Positions 54,521 through 62,790 of a stretch of DNA of 64,000 nt are shown here, one piece after another. Under the pieces are notes generated by a model. It made no database searches, was not told the origin of the DNA, and was given only the letters and a program-made list of their open reading frames with translations. A program made the translations under genes and the position numbers. How positions within the stretch are numbered: the first letter of the stretch is position 1; each line of letters starts with the position of its first letter. This DNA is from Kuenenia sp039794105. GTDB taxonomy: Bacteria > Planctomycetota > Brocadiia > Brocadiales > Brocadiaceae. The DNA lies in the NCBI RefSeq assembly GCF_039794105.1, contig NZ_JBDIWA010000015.1:1-64000 (forward strand), read 5' to 3'.

Positions 54521-54548
54521 ATTATATAGAAATATTTCCAAATTTCAA
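54521..54548 (-). promoter_or_regulatory. Sigma-70-type promoter for rrf2
   Basis: On the minus strand TTGAAA (54548-54543) and TATAAT (54526-54521) are spaced by 16 bases, about 117 bases before the rrf2 start. Confidence 0.55.
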
Positions 54549-54595
54549 GTGTTTTTATTAATAATTAAATACAGACAAATGGTGAAATCCGAAGT

Positions 54596-54709
54596 CCTCA
54601 ATACTCAATCTCTGCAATCTTGTACGACTGCCTACTGGCGATTGCCGGCTACCGATTTTAATCTGGTTTCCTTTTTCATGCTTGTTTGGTTCTGGCTATG
54701 CCAGCTTGG
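54596..54709. repeat. Degenerate heptamer array plus a lone family C end
   Basis: From 54596, 63 bases can be read as heptamers: cctcaat actcaat ctctgca atcttgt acgactg cctactg gcgattg ccggcta ccgattt. Several resemble complements of the units at 38124-38228. TTCTGGCTATGCCAGCTTGG (about 54691-54710) is the palindromic end of family C. Confidence 0.45.
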
Positions 54710-54730
54710 GTGTATAAGGTCAGGCAATGC

Positions 54731-54759
54731 TTGACATGACAATTAGAAAAGAATATATT
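54731..54759 (+). promoter_or_regulatory. Sigma-70-type promoter for nifU-nifS
   Basis: TTGACA at 54731-54736 and TATATT at 54754-54759 are exactly 17 bases apart. The leader to the start at 54987 is about 220 bases and includes AAGGAGA (54773-54779) followed by a 13-codon frame starting GTG at 54790. Confidence 0.65.
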
Positions 54760-54986
54760 CAAATACGTCCATAAGGAGAATATTTGCAGTGAGAAAAAGG
54801 TGGAGACGCAAAAATCCTGCCGCTGTATAATTTATGGCAAATGTTTTTCCCATGCGTTAAAGGATACCACCGTATTTTGATAAGTTTTTTAAAAAACTGC
54901 GGAAGCAGAATGGGGGCTGGTTATTACGGAAAATAATCGGTGCGCTTTTTCCTGTTTCTTACCAGTTGCAAAGAAAGGAATAAAAG

Positions 54987-55841
54987 GTGTGGGACTATTC
55001 TGAAAAGGTGAAAGACCATTTTTTGAATCCGAGAAATGTTGGCGATATGGAAAATCCGGATGCTGTGGGGGAAGTAGGCAGTTTAGCCTGCGGTGATGCG
55101 CTTAAACTGATGCTGAAAATAGATGCCGGGGACGTTATATCGGATGTAAAATTTAAGACCTTCGGCTGTGGGAGCGCCATTGCCTCGGCAAGCGCCCTGA
55201 CAGAGATGATAAAAGGGAAAACAATCGCTGAAGCAGAGAAGGTCGCTGATAGTGATATTGCAGAGTATCTTGACGGTTTGCCTGAACAAAAAATGCATTG
55301 TTCTGTCATGGGACGTGAGGCGCTGGAAGCCGCTATTGCGAATTACCGTGGGATAAAGCTGGAGAAGGCTGTTGATGAAGGGACCATTGTGTGTAAATGC
55401 TTTGGGGTAACCGACAATAAGATCGCGCATGAAGTCAGGGAACATAAACTGACTACGATTGAACAGGTAACAAACTATTGCAAAGCGGGAGGAGGCTGCC
55501 AGTCGTGTCACCCTCAAATCCAGGCAATTATCGATGAAATCTGGCACAAGGAAAAAGAGAAGGAAATTATTAAAAAAGCACAGAAACCCGTTAAAAAATT
55601 AACGAATATTCAAAAAATGAAGCTTGTGCAGGAGACTATAGAAAGGGATATTCGCCCTGCCCTGCTGGCGGATGGAGGTGATATTGAATTGATTGATATC
55701 GACGGCGACCGGGTAATGGTTTCTTTCCGGGGAAGCTGTTCCTCATGCCCGAGTTCGGGAGTAACCTTAAAATCAACGGTAGAGGCTAAATTAAGAGAAT
55801 TCGTCACCGATACGCTCATTGTGGAGGAGGTATTATCATGA
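54987..55841 (+). CDS. nifU: NifU-type Fe-S cluster scaffold protein
   Basis: 284 residues in the classical three-part NifU arrangement: an IscU-like N-terminus (about 1-125; Cys in SLACGD, FGCGSA and MHCSVMG), a central [2Fe-2S] domain (about 130-180; CKCFGV and C-x4-C-x2-C near YCKAGGGCQSCHP), and a C-terminal Nfu domain (about 210-284; CSSCPSSGVTLK). It assembles clusters on sulfur delivered by NifS and hands them to targets. The start is GTG at 54987, 7 bases after AAAGGA. Its stop overlaps nifS by 4 bases. No nitrogenase genes are nearby, so housekeeping Fe-S assembly is likely. Confidence 0.95.
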   Translation: MWDYSEKVKDHFLNPRNVGDMENPDAVGEVGSLACGDALKLMLKIDAGDVISDVKFKTFGCGSAIASASALTEMIKGKTIAEAEKVADSDIAEYLDGLPEQKMHCSVMGREALEAAIANYRGIKLEKAVDEGTIVCKCFGVTDNKIAHEVREHKLTTIEQVTNYCKAGGGCQSCHPQIQAIIDEIWHKEKEKEIIKKAQKPVKKLTNIQKMKLVQETIERDIRPALLADGGDIELIDIDGDRVMVSFRGSCSSCPSSGVTLKSTVEAKLREFVTDTLIVEEVLS

Positions 55842-57031
55842 AGGTTGTTTATGCGGATAACAATGCGACTACAAAGGTTGCCCCTGAGGTTTTGGAAGAA
55901 ATGCTGCCTTTCTTTTCTGAGTATTACGGCAATCCTTCAAGCATGCATATTTTTGGCGGTCAGGTTGCAAAGAAAATAGACAAGGCCAGACAGCAGGTTG
56001 CGGACATCATTGGCGCCAGGCCTGAAGAGATATTATTTACCAGTTGCGGCACGGAGAGTGATAATACCGCGATATTGGGCATTCTCCGGGCAAATCCGGG
56101 GAAAAGGCATATTGTAACTTCACGGGTCGAGCATCCTGCGGTTTACAACTTGTGTACATATCTCGCTCAAAATGGGTATCATGTCACTGAGTTGGGGGTG
56201 GATAGAAATGGGATGCTCAATGTGGATGAGTTGTCAGAATCAGTGAGGGAAGATACGGCAATTGTGTCTATTATGCATGCAAACAATGAAACCGGCGTCA
56301 TTTTCCCTATTGAGGAAATTGCCGGCATTGTAAAACAAAAGGGGACTTTTTTGCATACCGATGCGGTACAGGCAGTAGGCAAAATACCGATAAATCTCGC
56401 TGAAAGTGCAATTGATTTATTAACTCTTTCAGGGCATAAATTACATGCGCCAAAAGGGGTTGGCGCCTTGTACATAAGGAAAGGCACATCCATCGCACCC
56501 TTTATTATAGGGGGGCATCAGGAGAAAAATCGCAGAGGAGGCACGGAGAATGTGCCTTCTATTATTGGGCTTGGCAAGGCATGTGAACTGGCAAAAAAAT
56601 TTATGGCTGAGGAACAAACAAGGGTAAAACAATTGCGCGACAGACTAGAGAGTGAAATTGTGGCAAAGGCCCCTGATGCGATAATAAACGGTTATAAATC
56701 CCCCAGGTTACCCAATACGACAAATATAAGTTTTGAATATGTTGAAGGCGAAGCTATTTTGTTGCTGCTTAATGAGAAGGGAATTTGTGCTTCTTCAGGT
56801 TCCGCCTGCACCTCTGGTTCACTGGAACCTTCGCATGTATTAAGGGCAATGGGCGTTCCTTTTACCGCAGTACACGGTTCCATCCGGTTGAGTCTGAGCA
56901 GATATACGACAACGGACGATGTAGAATATATGATTGAACATCTTCCGCCCGTTGTGAGGAGACTCAGGGAAATATCACCATACAACAGAGATTCTAAATT
57001 TCAGGGACACATTTCTGCGGGTTATATCTGA
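55838..57031 (+). CDS. nifS: Cysteine desulfurase NifS
   Basis: The 397-residue PLP enzyme liberates sulfur from cysteine as a persulfide for NifU. Visible landmarks: YADNNATTKVAPEV, TSCGTESDN, VEHPAV, HANNETG, HTDAVQAVGKIP, PLP lysine K201 in SGHKLHAPKG, and catalytic C324 in SSGSACTSGSLEPSHVL. The short catalytic loop (ASSGSACTSG) places it in the NifS/IscS class I group. ATG overlaps the nifU stop (ATGA), so the two are translationally coupled. A strong bidirectional terminator follows at 57196. Confidence 0.96.
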   Translation: MKVVYADNNATTKVAPEVLEEMLPFFSEYYGNPSSMHIFGGQVAKKIDKARQQVADIIGARPEEILFTSCGTESDNTAILGILRANPGKRHIVTSRVEHPAVYNLCTYLAQNGYHVTELGVDRNGMLNVDELSESVREDTAIVSIMHANNETGVIFPIEEIAGIVKQKGTFLHTDAVQAVGKIPINLAESAIDLLTLSGHKLHAPKGVGALYIRKGTSIAPFIIGGHQEKNRRGGTENVPSIIGLGKACELAKKFMAEEQTRVKQLRDRLESEIVAKAPDAIINGYKSPRLPNTTNISFEYVEGEAILLLLNEKGICASSGSACTSGSLEPSHVLRAMGVPFTAVHGSIRLSLSRYTTTDDVEYMIEHLPPVVRRLREISPYNRDSKFQGHISAGYI

Positions 57032-57195
57032 GGAGAAGCAAGGACGAAGCATTTGCAGAAATAAAAGCAGGTAACTATTTATCAAACGGAAAAGCAATAG
57101 CGATATATTGTAACAAAGTAGATTTTTGAAGAAGTAAAAACGCTCATTCCCAAGCTGAAGCCTGGAAACGAGATCGAAAAAACCAAGGTGTTAAC

Positions 57196-57226
57196 AAAAA
57201 TGGCAATCGTAACGATTGCCATTTTT
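57196..57226. terminator. Bidirectional rho-independent terminator
   Basis: AAAAATGGCAATCG (57196-57209) and CGATTGCCATTTTT (57213-57226) form a perfect 14-base-pair stem with a TAA loop, flanked by A and T tracts. It separates the convergent nifS and degP-like genes. Confidence 0.92.
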
Positions 57227-57257
57227 GTTTAAAATTTTTGTACAGAGAGAGGTTTTG

Positions 57258-58793
57258 TTAATCTTTATCTGATTTTACAATAACATATTGGGCGTATTCG
57301 CCGCGTTTCACAAGCAACAAAATGCCCTTTTTCTTGTCACCTTTCTGCACGGCGCTGTTAAATTCTTCCACAGTAGTTATTTTTTTACGGTTAACTTCTC
57401 TGATAATGTCTCCTTCTCTTATGCCTGCCGTTGCGGCAGGGCCTCCAGGCTGTACCGCTGAGACAATGGCGCCCGTTTCATTTTCCAATCCCAGATTTTT
57501 TGCAATTTCACTTGTAATATTTTGCACCGTCATACCAAGTTCTTTTTCCTGCAATGTCCCGGTCGGCGCTGAAGCAAACAAATCGGAAGGTTGTTCGCCG
57601 ATTTTTACTGTTAGTGTTTTTTCATTCCCTTCTCTCAGGACGGTTATCTTCACTTTTTTGCCTGCTTCCGTTTGCGCAACCGTATTGCGCAGGTGATTAA
57701 CATCCCGTATTGGCTTGTCGTTAAACTTGATTATAATATCACCGCGTTCAAGGCCTGCTTCTTTTGCCGGAGAATTTTCCTGCACATCGCTGATAATAAC
57801 GCCTTCAGCGATGGCTACCTCAAATGATTTTGCCAGATCCGGGCTGATATCCTGTATCGCAACACCGAGCCAACCACGAGTGACCTTCCCTTTCTCAATG
57901 AGGTCTTTCATAACGATTTTTACCATATTAACGGGTATGGCAAACCCAATACCCTGATAACCGCCACTTCTGGTAAAAATTGCGGTGTTTATGCCAATCA
58001 CTTCCCCGTTTAAATTGACCAGAGGCCCTCCGCTATTACCGGGGTTTATCGCTGCATCTGTCTGGATCATATCTTCGTACTGCGCAACACCAACATTGGC
58101 CCTTCCCATGGCACTAATAACGCCCACGGAAACGGTCTGTGATAAACCAAAGGGATTTCCTATTGCAATAGCCCACTGCCCTACTTTAATGGAATCCGAA
58201 TCCCCCAGTTTTGCAGAAGGCAAATCTTTTCCTTCGATCTTTACAATTGCTATATCCGTTTGCGGATCGGTGCCAACGATTGTTCCTTTAAATTCACGCC
58301 TGTCTCCGAGGGAAACCGTTAGTTCGTCAGCATTTTCAACGACATGGTTATTGGTGACGATATAGCCGTTTTCGCTGTCAACAATTACGCCGGAACCTAG
58401 TCCCTGAACCTTAAAATCTTCTTCAGGATACCGGGGTTTTAAGTACTTGTCAAAAAAGTCGTCTCCAAAAAAATCCCAAAAATCGCGAAATTGATCCTGT
58501 TCCTGCCTCGGTTGTTGGGGATGGTTACGGTCTTTAGGCATTTCACGCTGCCGTTCTCTGTTATGTTTAAAGCTTTTTACTGAAGTTATGGACACAACTG
58601 CTGGCTTTACCCTTTCCACAACCTGTTCGAAAATCTTCTCAAAGCTTTGTGCGGCTTCAATTACCGAAGTGTCACTATTTGTCTTATTTGAAGCGAAGAT
58701 GCTTGATTTTTGGGACAAACATAAATCTATGCCTGCAAATATCCCCAGAATGCATAGTATGCGTATACAGTTGCTTCGTACCTTATTCAACAT
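57258..58793 (-). CDS. DegP/HtrA-family periplasmic serine protease
   Basis: 511 residues: a signal/anchor segment (about 8-27), a trypsin-like domain with triad H150 (TNNHVV), D180 (TDIAIV) and S254 (GNSGGPLV), then two PDZ domains (about 290-385 with GWLGVAIQDISPDLAKSF, and about 410-505 with GGPAATAGIREGDIIREVN). A charged linker (about 75-105, HNRERQREMPKDRNHPQQPR) precedes the protease core, in the usual LA-loop area. DegP/DegQ enzymes degrade or refold misfolded envelope proteins. It is monocistronic, with its own sigma-70-type promoter and terminator. Whether it is DegP- or DegQ-like cannot be decided. Confidence 0.95.
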   Translation of the reverse strand: MLNKVRSNCIRILCILGIFAGIDLCLSQKSSIFASNKTNSDTSVIEAAQSFEKIFEQVVERVKPAVVSITSVKSFKHNRERQREMPKDRNHPQQPRQEQDQFRDFWDFFGDDFFDKYLKPRYPEEDFKVQGLGSGVIVDSENGYIVTNNHVVENADELTVSLGDRREFKGTIVGTDPQTDIAIVKIEGKDLPSAKLGDSDSIKVGQWAIAIGNPFGLSQTVSVGVISAMGRANVGVAQYEDMIQTDAAINPGNSGGPLVNLNGEVIGINTAIFTRSGGYQGIGFAIPVNMVKIVMKDLIEKGKVTRGWLGVAIQDISPDLAKSFEVAIAEGVIISDVQENSPAKEAGLERGDIIIKFNDKPIRDVNHLRNTVAQTEAGKKVKITVLREGNEKTLTVKIGEQPSDLFASAPTGTLQEKELGMTVQNITSEIAKNLGLENETGAIVSAVQPGGPAATAGIREGDIIREVNRKKITTVEEFNSAVQKGDKKKGILLLVKRGEYAQYVIVKSDKD

Positions 58794-58844
58794 TTTGATG
58801 CTCCCTTTTTGTAAATGTCCAACGTATAAAAATGTTAGGCCTCA

Positions 58845-58873
58845 ATTCTATTTTAGGCAGTGTTTTTTGTCAA
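58845..58873 (-). promoter_or_regulatory. Sigma-70-type promoter for the degP-like gene
   Basis: On the minus strand TTGACA (58873-58868) and TAGAAT (58850-58845) are 17 bases apart, about 50 bases before the start codon at 58793. No sigma-E-like motif was seen. Sequence 58874-59225 up to the next gene shows nothing else recognised. Confidence 0.65.
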
Positions 58874-59225
58874 TATAATTCAAAATACCTTGCAGGGCAA
58901 AAAGATGCGGACAGCCTTCCTAATTTCTTGCATTATTCTGTTTTCGCTGATATTATTTAAACAATCATAATTTTCCATTCCGTTAACATGCGCCGATATT
59001 ATTCTCAATTATTTACAAACATCATCTCGCCACTATTGTTACCATTAATTTTTAAAGCAGCGCGTATGGCTTTTTTATGGAAGTGCAGGTAGCCTCGTTC
59101 TTTCCGGGGAAATCTGAATAATCAATCCTTTCGGGTGTTTTATTTTAAAACTGCCGGATACGCAGAATTTAACAATAAACAATGGGCATTTGTTCCTTAA
59201 TAAAAAATAAAGAAAGGGTATAGGT

Positions 59226-60641
59226 ATGAAAAAGATTCATGCAGTTATTATTACAGGGATTGTAATCCTAATGTGTATTCAGGGGAAGGCGTTTTCATCT
59301 GAAGTCTATTTTACTCCTGATGAAATTAAAGAGAAAATTCTTAACGAGATAGACGCTTGCCGCGAATCTATTGATATTGCCGCGAGAAACATGACTTCCG
59401 TCGATATAGTAAATGCACTTGCCAGGGCAAAGGAAAGAGGGGTAGAGATAAGGATTGTTATCGACAGAAAACGTTTTCTCACGAAGGGGATACTATCGCA
59501 ATATTGCGGGGAAAACGGGTTTGCCGTGAAGATATTGATCCAGAAAGGTATTATGAACAATAACTATGCCATCTTTGATTCCAAACTGCTTGTAACAGGG
59601 TCTTATCTTTGGCATGAAAAAACAAGCAGGTTTAATTGCGAAAATGTCATTTTTATGGATGAAACTCCTGTATTAGTGAAATATCAAAGGGAATTTGGCA
59701 GGTTATTTCATAAGGGTGCAGACTCTCCCCTTAAAAAGCAGACGTATATTGCGGAAGAAACAGAGAAAAAGATACCGGTAAAACCGGTATCCGAAACCAA
59801 TGAGAAAAAGACAGTTGAAGGAAAGTTGATTGCTTCAGGGTATGACATAACAATTACAGAGAATGCGGATGGCTTTATTGACATGAATTTTGAGGAGTTC
59901 GACAAAATATTTGGGGTGATAAGCGATTTGTCGGATAATCAAAAGGAAAATTTGTGGCGGAAATGTGAGGGCAGAAAGGTTAAGTGGTGCGGTAGGGTCA
60001 AGTATATTGGATGGACGATCGTTAACGGATGGTTACTGAATATTAATCACGGTCATACGAGTGTGGAAACAGAACTGAATCCTGAGCATAAGAAAAACTT
60101 TGCCGGTGTTAAATATGGCAGTATGGTAACGTACACAGGAGAACTTGTTTCGCCGGTAACAAAGGTATACCCTTATAAACTGAAAAACGGCAATATACTC
60201 CGAATTGAAGACGACTCTCCTAAACCATTAACAAAAGAGGAACTGACCGCTGACCCTTATACGACAGTTTTGTGTCAAGGTCCCGGAAAAGAATATATAA
60301 TAGAAACGCTTGCGGATTTGGAAAGTATGTTTGGCGAAGAGAGCAAATTTTCCGCAGATCAAAAGAGGGAAAAATGGGACAAATTTGATGGCAAATACCT
60401 GAGCTGGATGGGGAAGATCGTATACAAGCATCTGGCGGCAGAAAACGATTTGCGCATAGGATTTGAACAACAGGATGGCGGTCTATGCAAATTAGAACTC
60501 AGGGTGAAAAAATCAAGAATAGATAATGTATCGAGATTTAATGAGGGTGATACAGTAATCTATCAGGGGATGCTAACCAAAAGGTGGGGATTGGATATCC
60601 CTTATATCATAGAAGATGGAGATATATTGACCTTCCAGTAA
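59226..60641 (+). CDS. Secreted PLD-like protein lacking the catalytic His and Lys, with duplicated C-terminal domain
   Basis: 471 residues with a signal peptide (MKKIHAVIITGIVILMCIQG, cleaved near AFSSE). Residues 28-165 follow the single-domain phospholipase D/nuclease fold (SIDIAARNMTSVDIVNALARAKERGVEIRIVID, LLVTGSYLWHEKTSRFNCENV). The HxKxxxxD motif reads N111-N112-N113 with only D118 kept, so no PLD catalysis is expected. The remainder holds two related domains (about 205-330 and 345-471; both contain F-x-x-D-x-K-E-x-W-D/R-K and a VTYTGEL/VIYQGML strand), probably OB-like beta barrels. Likely periplasmic or exported. No operon partners. Confidence 0.75.
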   Translation: MKKIHAVIITGIVILMCIQGKAFSSEVYFTPDEIKEKILNEIDACRESIDIAARNMTSVDIVNALARAKERGVEIRIVIDRKRFLTKGILSQYCGENGFAVKILIQKGIMNNNYAIFDSKLLVTGSYLWHEKTSRFNCENVIFMDETPVLVKYQREFGRLFHKGADSPLKKQTYIAEETEKKIPVKPVSETNEKKTVEGKLIASGYDITITENADGFIDMNFEEFDKIFGVISDLSDNQKENLWRKCEGRKVKWCGRVKYIGWTIVNGWLLNINHGHTSVETELNPEHKKNFAGVKYGSMVTYTGELVSPVTKVYPYKLKNGNILRIEDDSPKPLTKEELTADPYTTVLCQGPGKEYIIETLADLESMFGEESKFSADQKREKWDKFDGKYLSWMGKIVYKHLAAENDLRIGFEQQDGGLCKLELRVKKSRIDNVSRFNEGDTVIYQGMLTKRWGLDIPYIIEDGDILTFQ

Positions 60642-60713
60642 ATGGTATGCGGGCAGGAACACCATAAGCACTAAGTTGTTTTTGATATTTTTCAGGTGGA
60701 GTCCAATATAGAA

Positions 60714-60755
60714 AGTCGGCAGTCGGCAGTCGGTAATCGAATATTGAACAATGAA
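60714..60755. repeat. Short heptamer array in the 60642-60928 gap
   Basis: agtcggc x2, agtcggt, aatcgaa, tattgaa, caatgaa: six 7-base units in one register, similar in style to the 38124-38228 array. Nothing else was recognised in this gap. Confidence 0.6.
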
Positions 60756-60928
60756 GCTGGATTTATTTAGCAGGGTAAAATATTCGTTATTCATTAGCGT
60801 CTATTTGCTTGTATTAGCGGTTAATAAAGGAATCGCTAATAAACGCGAACATGGAAATTTTATTACACGGTTAAATTAATCCGTAGTTTAGTCGCTTTAT
60901 GTTTTTTGCAATGGGGAGGATAGTAGTT

Positions 60929-62761
60929 ATGGCAAAAAGAGTATTCATACTAAAAGCGCTTCTTTTCTTCATACTTGCCGGGCTAAACACAGTAGCATTT
61001 GGGGAAGAAACTTATGAAGAGTGTATCAATAAGGGGAATATCCTTATACATAAACAGAACTATCAGGATGCGCTTCACGAGTACGAACGCGCCATTTCCC
61101 TGAAACCCAATGCGCCGGAGGCCTGGTATAACAAAGCAGCCGTACTTGATTATATGAGTGATTTTGAAAGAGCCATAGAAGCCGCTGATATGGCAGTTCA
61201 ATCGAAACCTGATTACTGGGAAGCGTGGTATATGAAAGGAAGGGCTTCAGACCACGCAGGAAAATATTATGAGGCAATTAAGGCATTTGACAAGGCATTA
61301 GAAATAAAACCGGATGCTTTGATGGTTTTATATAACAAAGGGAACGTACATGACCATATAGGCGATATCGAAGCATCAATAAAGACGTATGACTCTATCC
61401 TTAAATTAAAACCTGATGAATATGAAGCATGGAATAATAAAGGATTGGCATTGGCGAGAATTCCGGAAAAAAGGGGCATAGCGCTGGAAGCATATGATCA
61501 GGCAATAAGAATAAATCCGGCATATTATGAAGCATGGATTAATAAGGGAAACTGTTTCGTTCGGTTGCGCAGGTATGGCGAAGCGATTGAAGCATACGAT
61601 ACCGCAATAAAAATACGGCCCAAGGAACATGCGGCATGGGCGAATAAGGGCTTTACACTCGCTGACATGGGAAAACATGAAGAGGCCGTAGACGCTTTTA
61701 ATAAAGCAATTGAGCTGAGCCCGGGTTCGTATGCAGCATGGAATGGCAAAGGACTCGCATTGGACTCACTGTCCAGATACGAGGATGCCCTGAAAGCATA
61801 TGAGAAGACCATTGAGATACAACCGGATTCTTATGGGGCATGGACAAATATGGGGTTGACCTTGTCCCGTTTAAAAAGACATGATGAAGCCGTTGCTGCA
61901 TATGAAAAGGCATTGATAATACAGCCTGATTCGTATGAAACAATGACGAATAAAGGCTGCGAATTGTTTCACCTCGGAAACTATGTTGAAGCAATAAAGG
62001 CATTTGACCGGGCAATAGAATTGCAGCCGGATTACGCTGAGGCATGGAAAAACAAGGGAAATGCCCTGGCCAGGATGGGGCGGCTTGAAGAGGCGACAGA
62101 GTCATTTGCAAAGGTAGGACAAATTATTACTGATGAAGAAGCGGTGAACGTTCCCCGTTTATCAAAAATTAAACTGGAAGCGTTACAAAACAACGGCATT
62201 GCACTTATCCGTCTCAACAAGTATGCTGACGCCGTAAACGTTTACAACAATGCGTTACGGATTAAAAATGATGATTTTGATTTATGGATGAATAAAGGGA
62301 TTTCCCATTCATTTTTAAATGAATACGACGAGGCGTTAACCGCCTTTGATAAAGCAGCGTTATTAGAAAGCAATGCATATGAGGCATTTAATTACAAAGG
62401 GTACGTATTGGAAGAAATGGGAAAATATCAGGAGGCGCTTGATGCTTATGACAATGCGCTCCGGTTAAAACCAGACTTTCCTGAAGCAATGAACAATAAG
62501 GGACTTTTGCTGGATAGCATTGGTAATCACGAAGATGCTGTAAAAATGTACAACAGCGCACTACGTATCAACCCCGATTTTGACGCAGTATTATTTAATA
62601 AGGCATGCGCACTTTCATTGCTATCAAGAAAAGAAGAAGCCCTTGATTCATTAGAGAAAGCGGTGCAATTAAATCCCCTGTATAAAAATGCCGCCCGCAA
62701 CAGCCCTGATTTCATAAGATATAAGGGAGATGCCGGCTTTGAGAAGATTGTAAGTGAATAG
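60929..62761 (+). CDS. Secreted TPR-array protein
   Basis: ATG at 60929 (MAKRVFILKALLFFILAGL) is chosen because GGGGAGG lies 9 bases upstream; an earlier in-frame ATG at 60899 overlaps that site. About 610 residues: a signal peptide (to about FGEE), then about 15-16 consecutive 34-residue TPR units with the pattern AW-x-NKG-x-ALA...YEEAIKAYDKAIEIKPD. A slightly irregular unit (about 395-420, ATESFAKVGQIITDEEAVNV) breaks the array in the middle. It is probably a periplasmic or outer-membrane protein-interaction scaffold. No catalytic domain is present. Partners unknown. Confidence 0.88.
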   Translation: MAKRVFILKALLFFILAGLNTVAFGEETYEECINKGNILIHKQNYQDALHEYERAISLKPNAPEAWYNKAAVLDYMSDFERAIEAADMAVQSKPDYWEAWYMKGRASDHAGKYYEAIKAFDKALEIKPDALMVLYNKGNVHDHIGDIEASIKTYDSILKLKPDEYEAWNNKGLALARIPEKRGIALEAYDQAIRINPAYYEAWINKGNCFVRLRRYGEAIEAYDTAIKIRPKEHAAWANKGFTLADMGKHEEAVDAFNKAIELSPGSYAAWNGKGLALDSLSRYEDALKAYEKTIEIQPDSYGAWTNMGLTLSRLKRHDEAVAAYEKALIIQPDSYETMTNKGCELFHLGNYVEAIKAFDRAIELQPDYAEAWKNKGNALARMGRLEEATESFAKVGQIITDEEAVNVPRLSKIKLEALQNNGIALIRLNKYADAVNVYNNALRIKNDDFDLWMNKGISHSFLNEYDEALTAFDKAALLESNAYEAFNYKGYVLEEMGKYQEALDAYDNALRLKPDFPEAMNNKGLLLDSIGNHEDAVKMYNSALRINPDFDAVLFNKACALSLLSRKEEALDSLEKAVQLNPLYKNAARNSPDFIRYKGDAGFEKIVSE

Positions 62762-62790
62762 TATGGTCAAATGATATGATAAGTACCCTT

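Noticed and set aside
54790..54831. 13-codon leader peptide with GTG start ahead of nifU
   Set aside because: A good AAGGAGA lies upstream, but there is no regulatory codon run and no terminator/antiterminator pair was found.
54780..54850. Possible GEMM (c-di-GMP) riboswitch because of a GGAGACGCAAA string
   Set aside because: Only this short string fits; the partner stems and the GGGCAAACC block are absent and the promoter leaves no room for them.
54987..57031. Nitrogen-fixation cluster
   Set aside because: Only nifU and nifS are present; no nifH, nifD or nifK. The pair commonly serves general Fe-S assembly.
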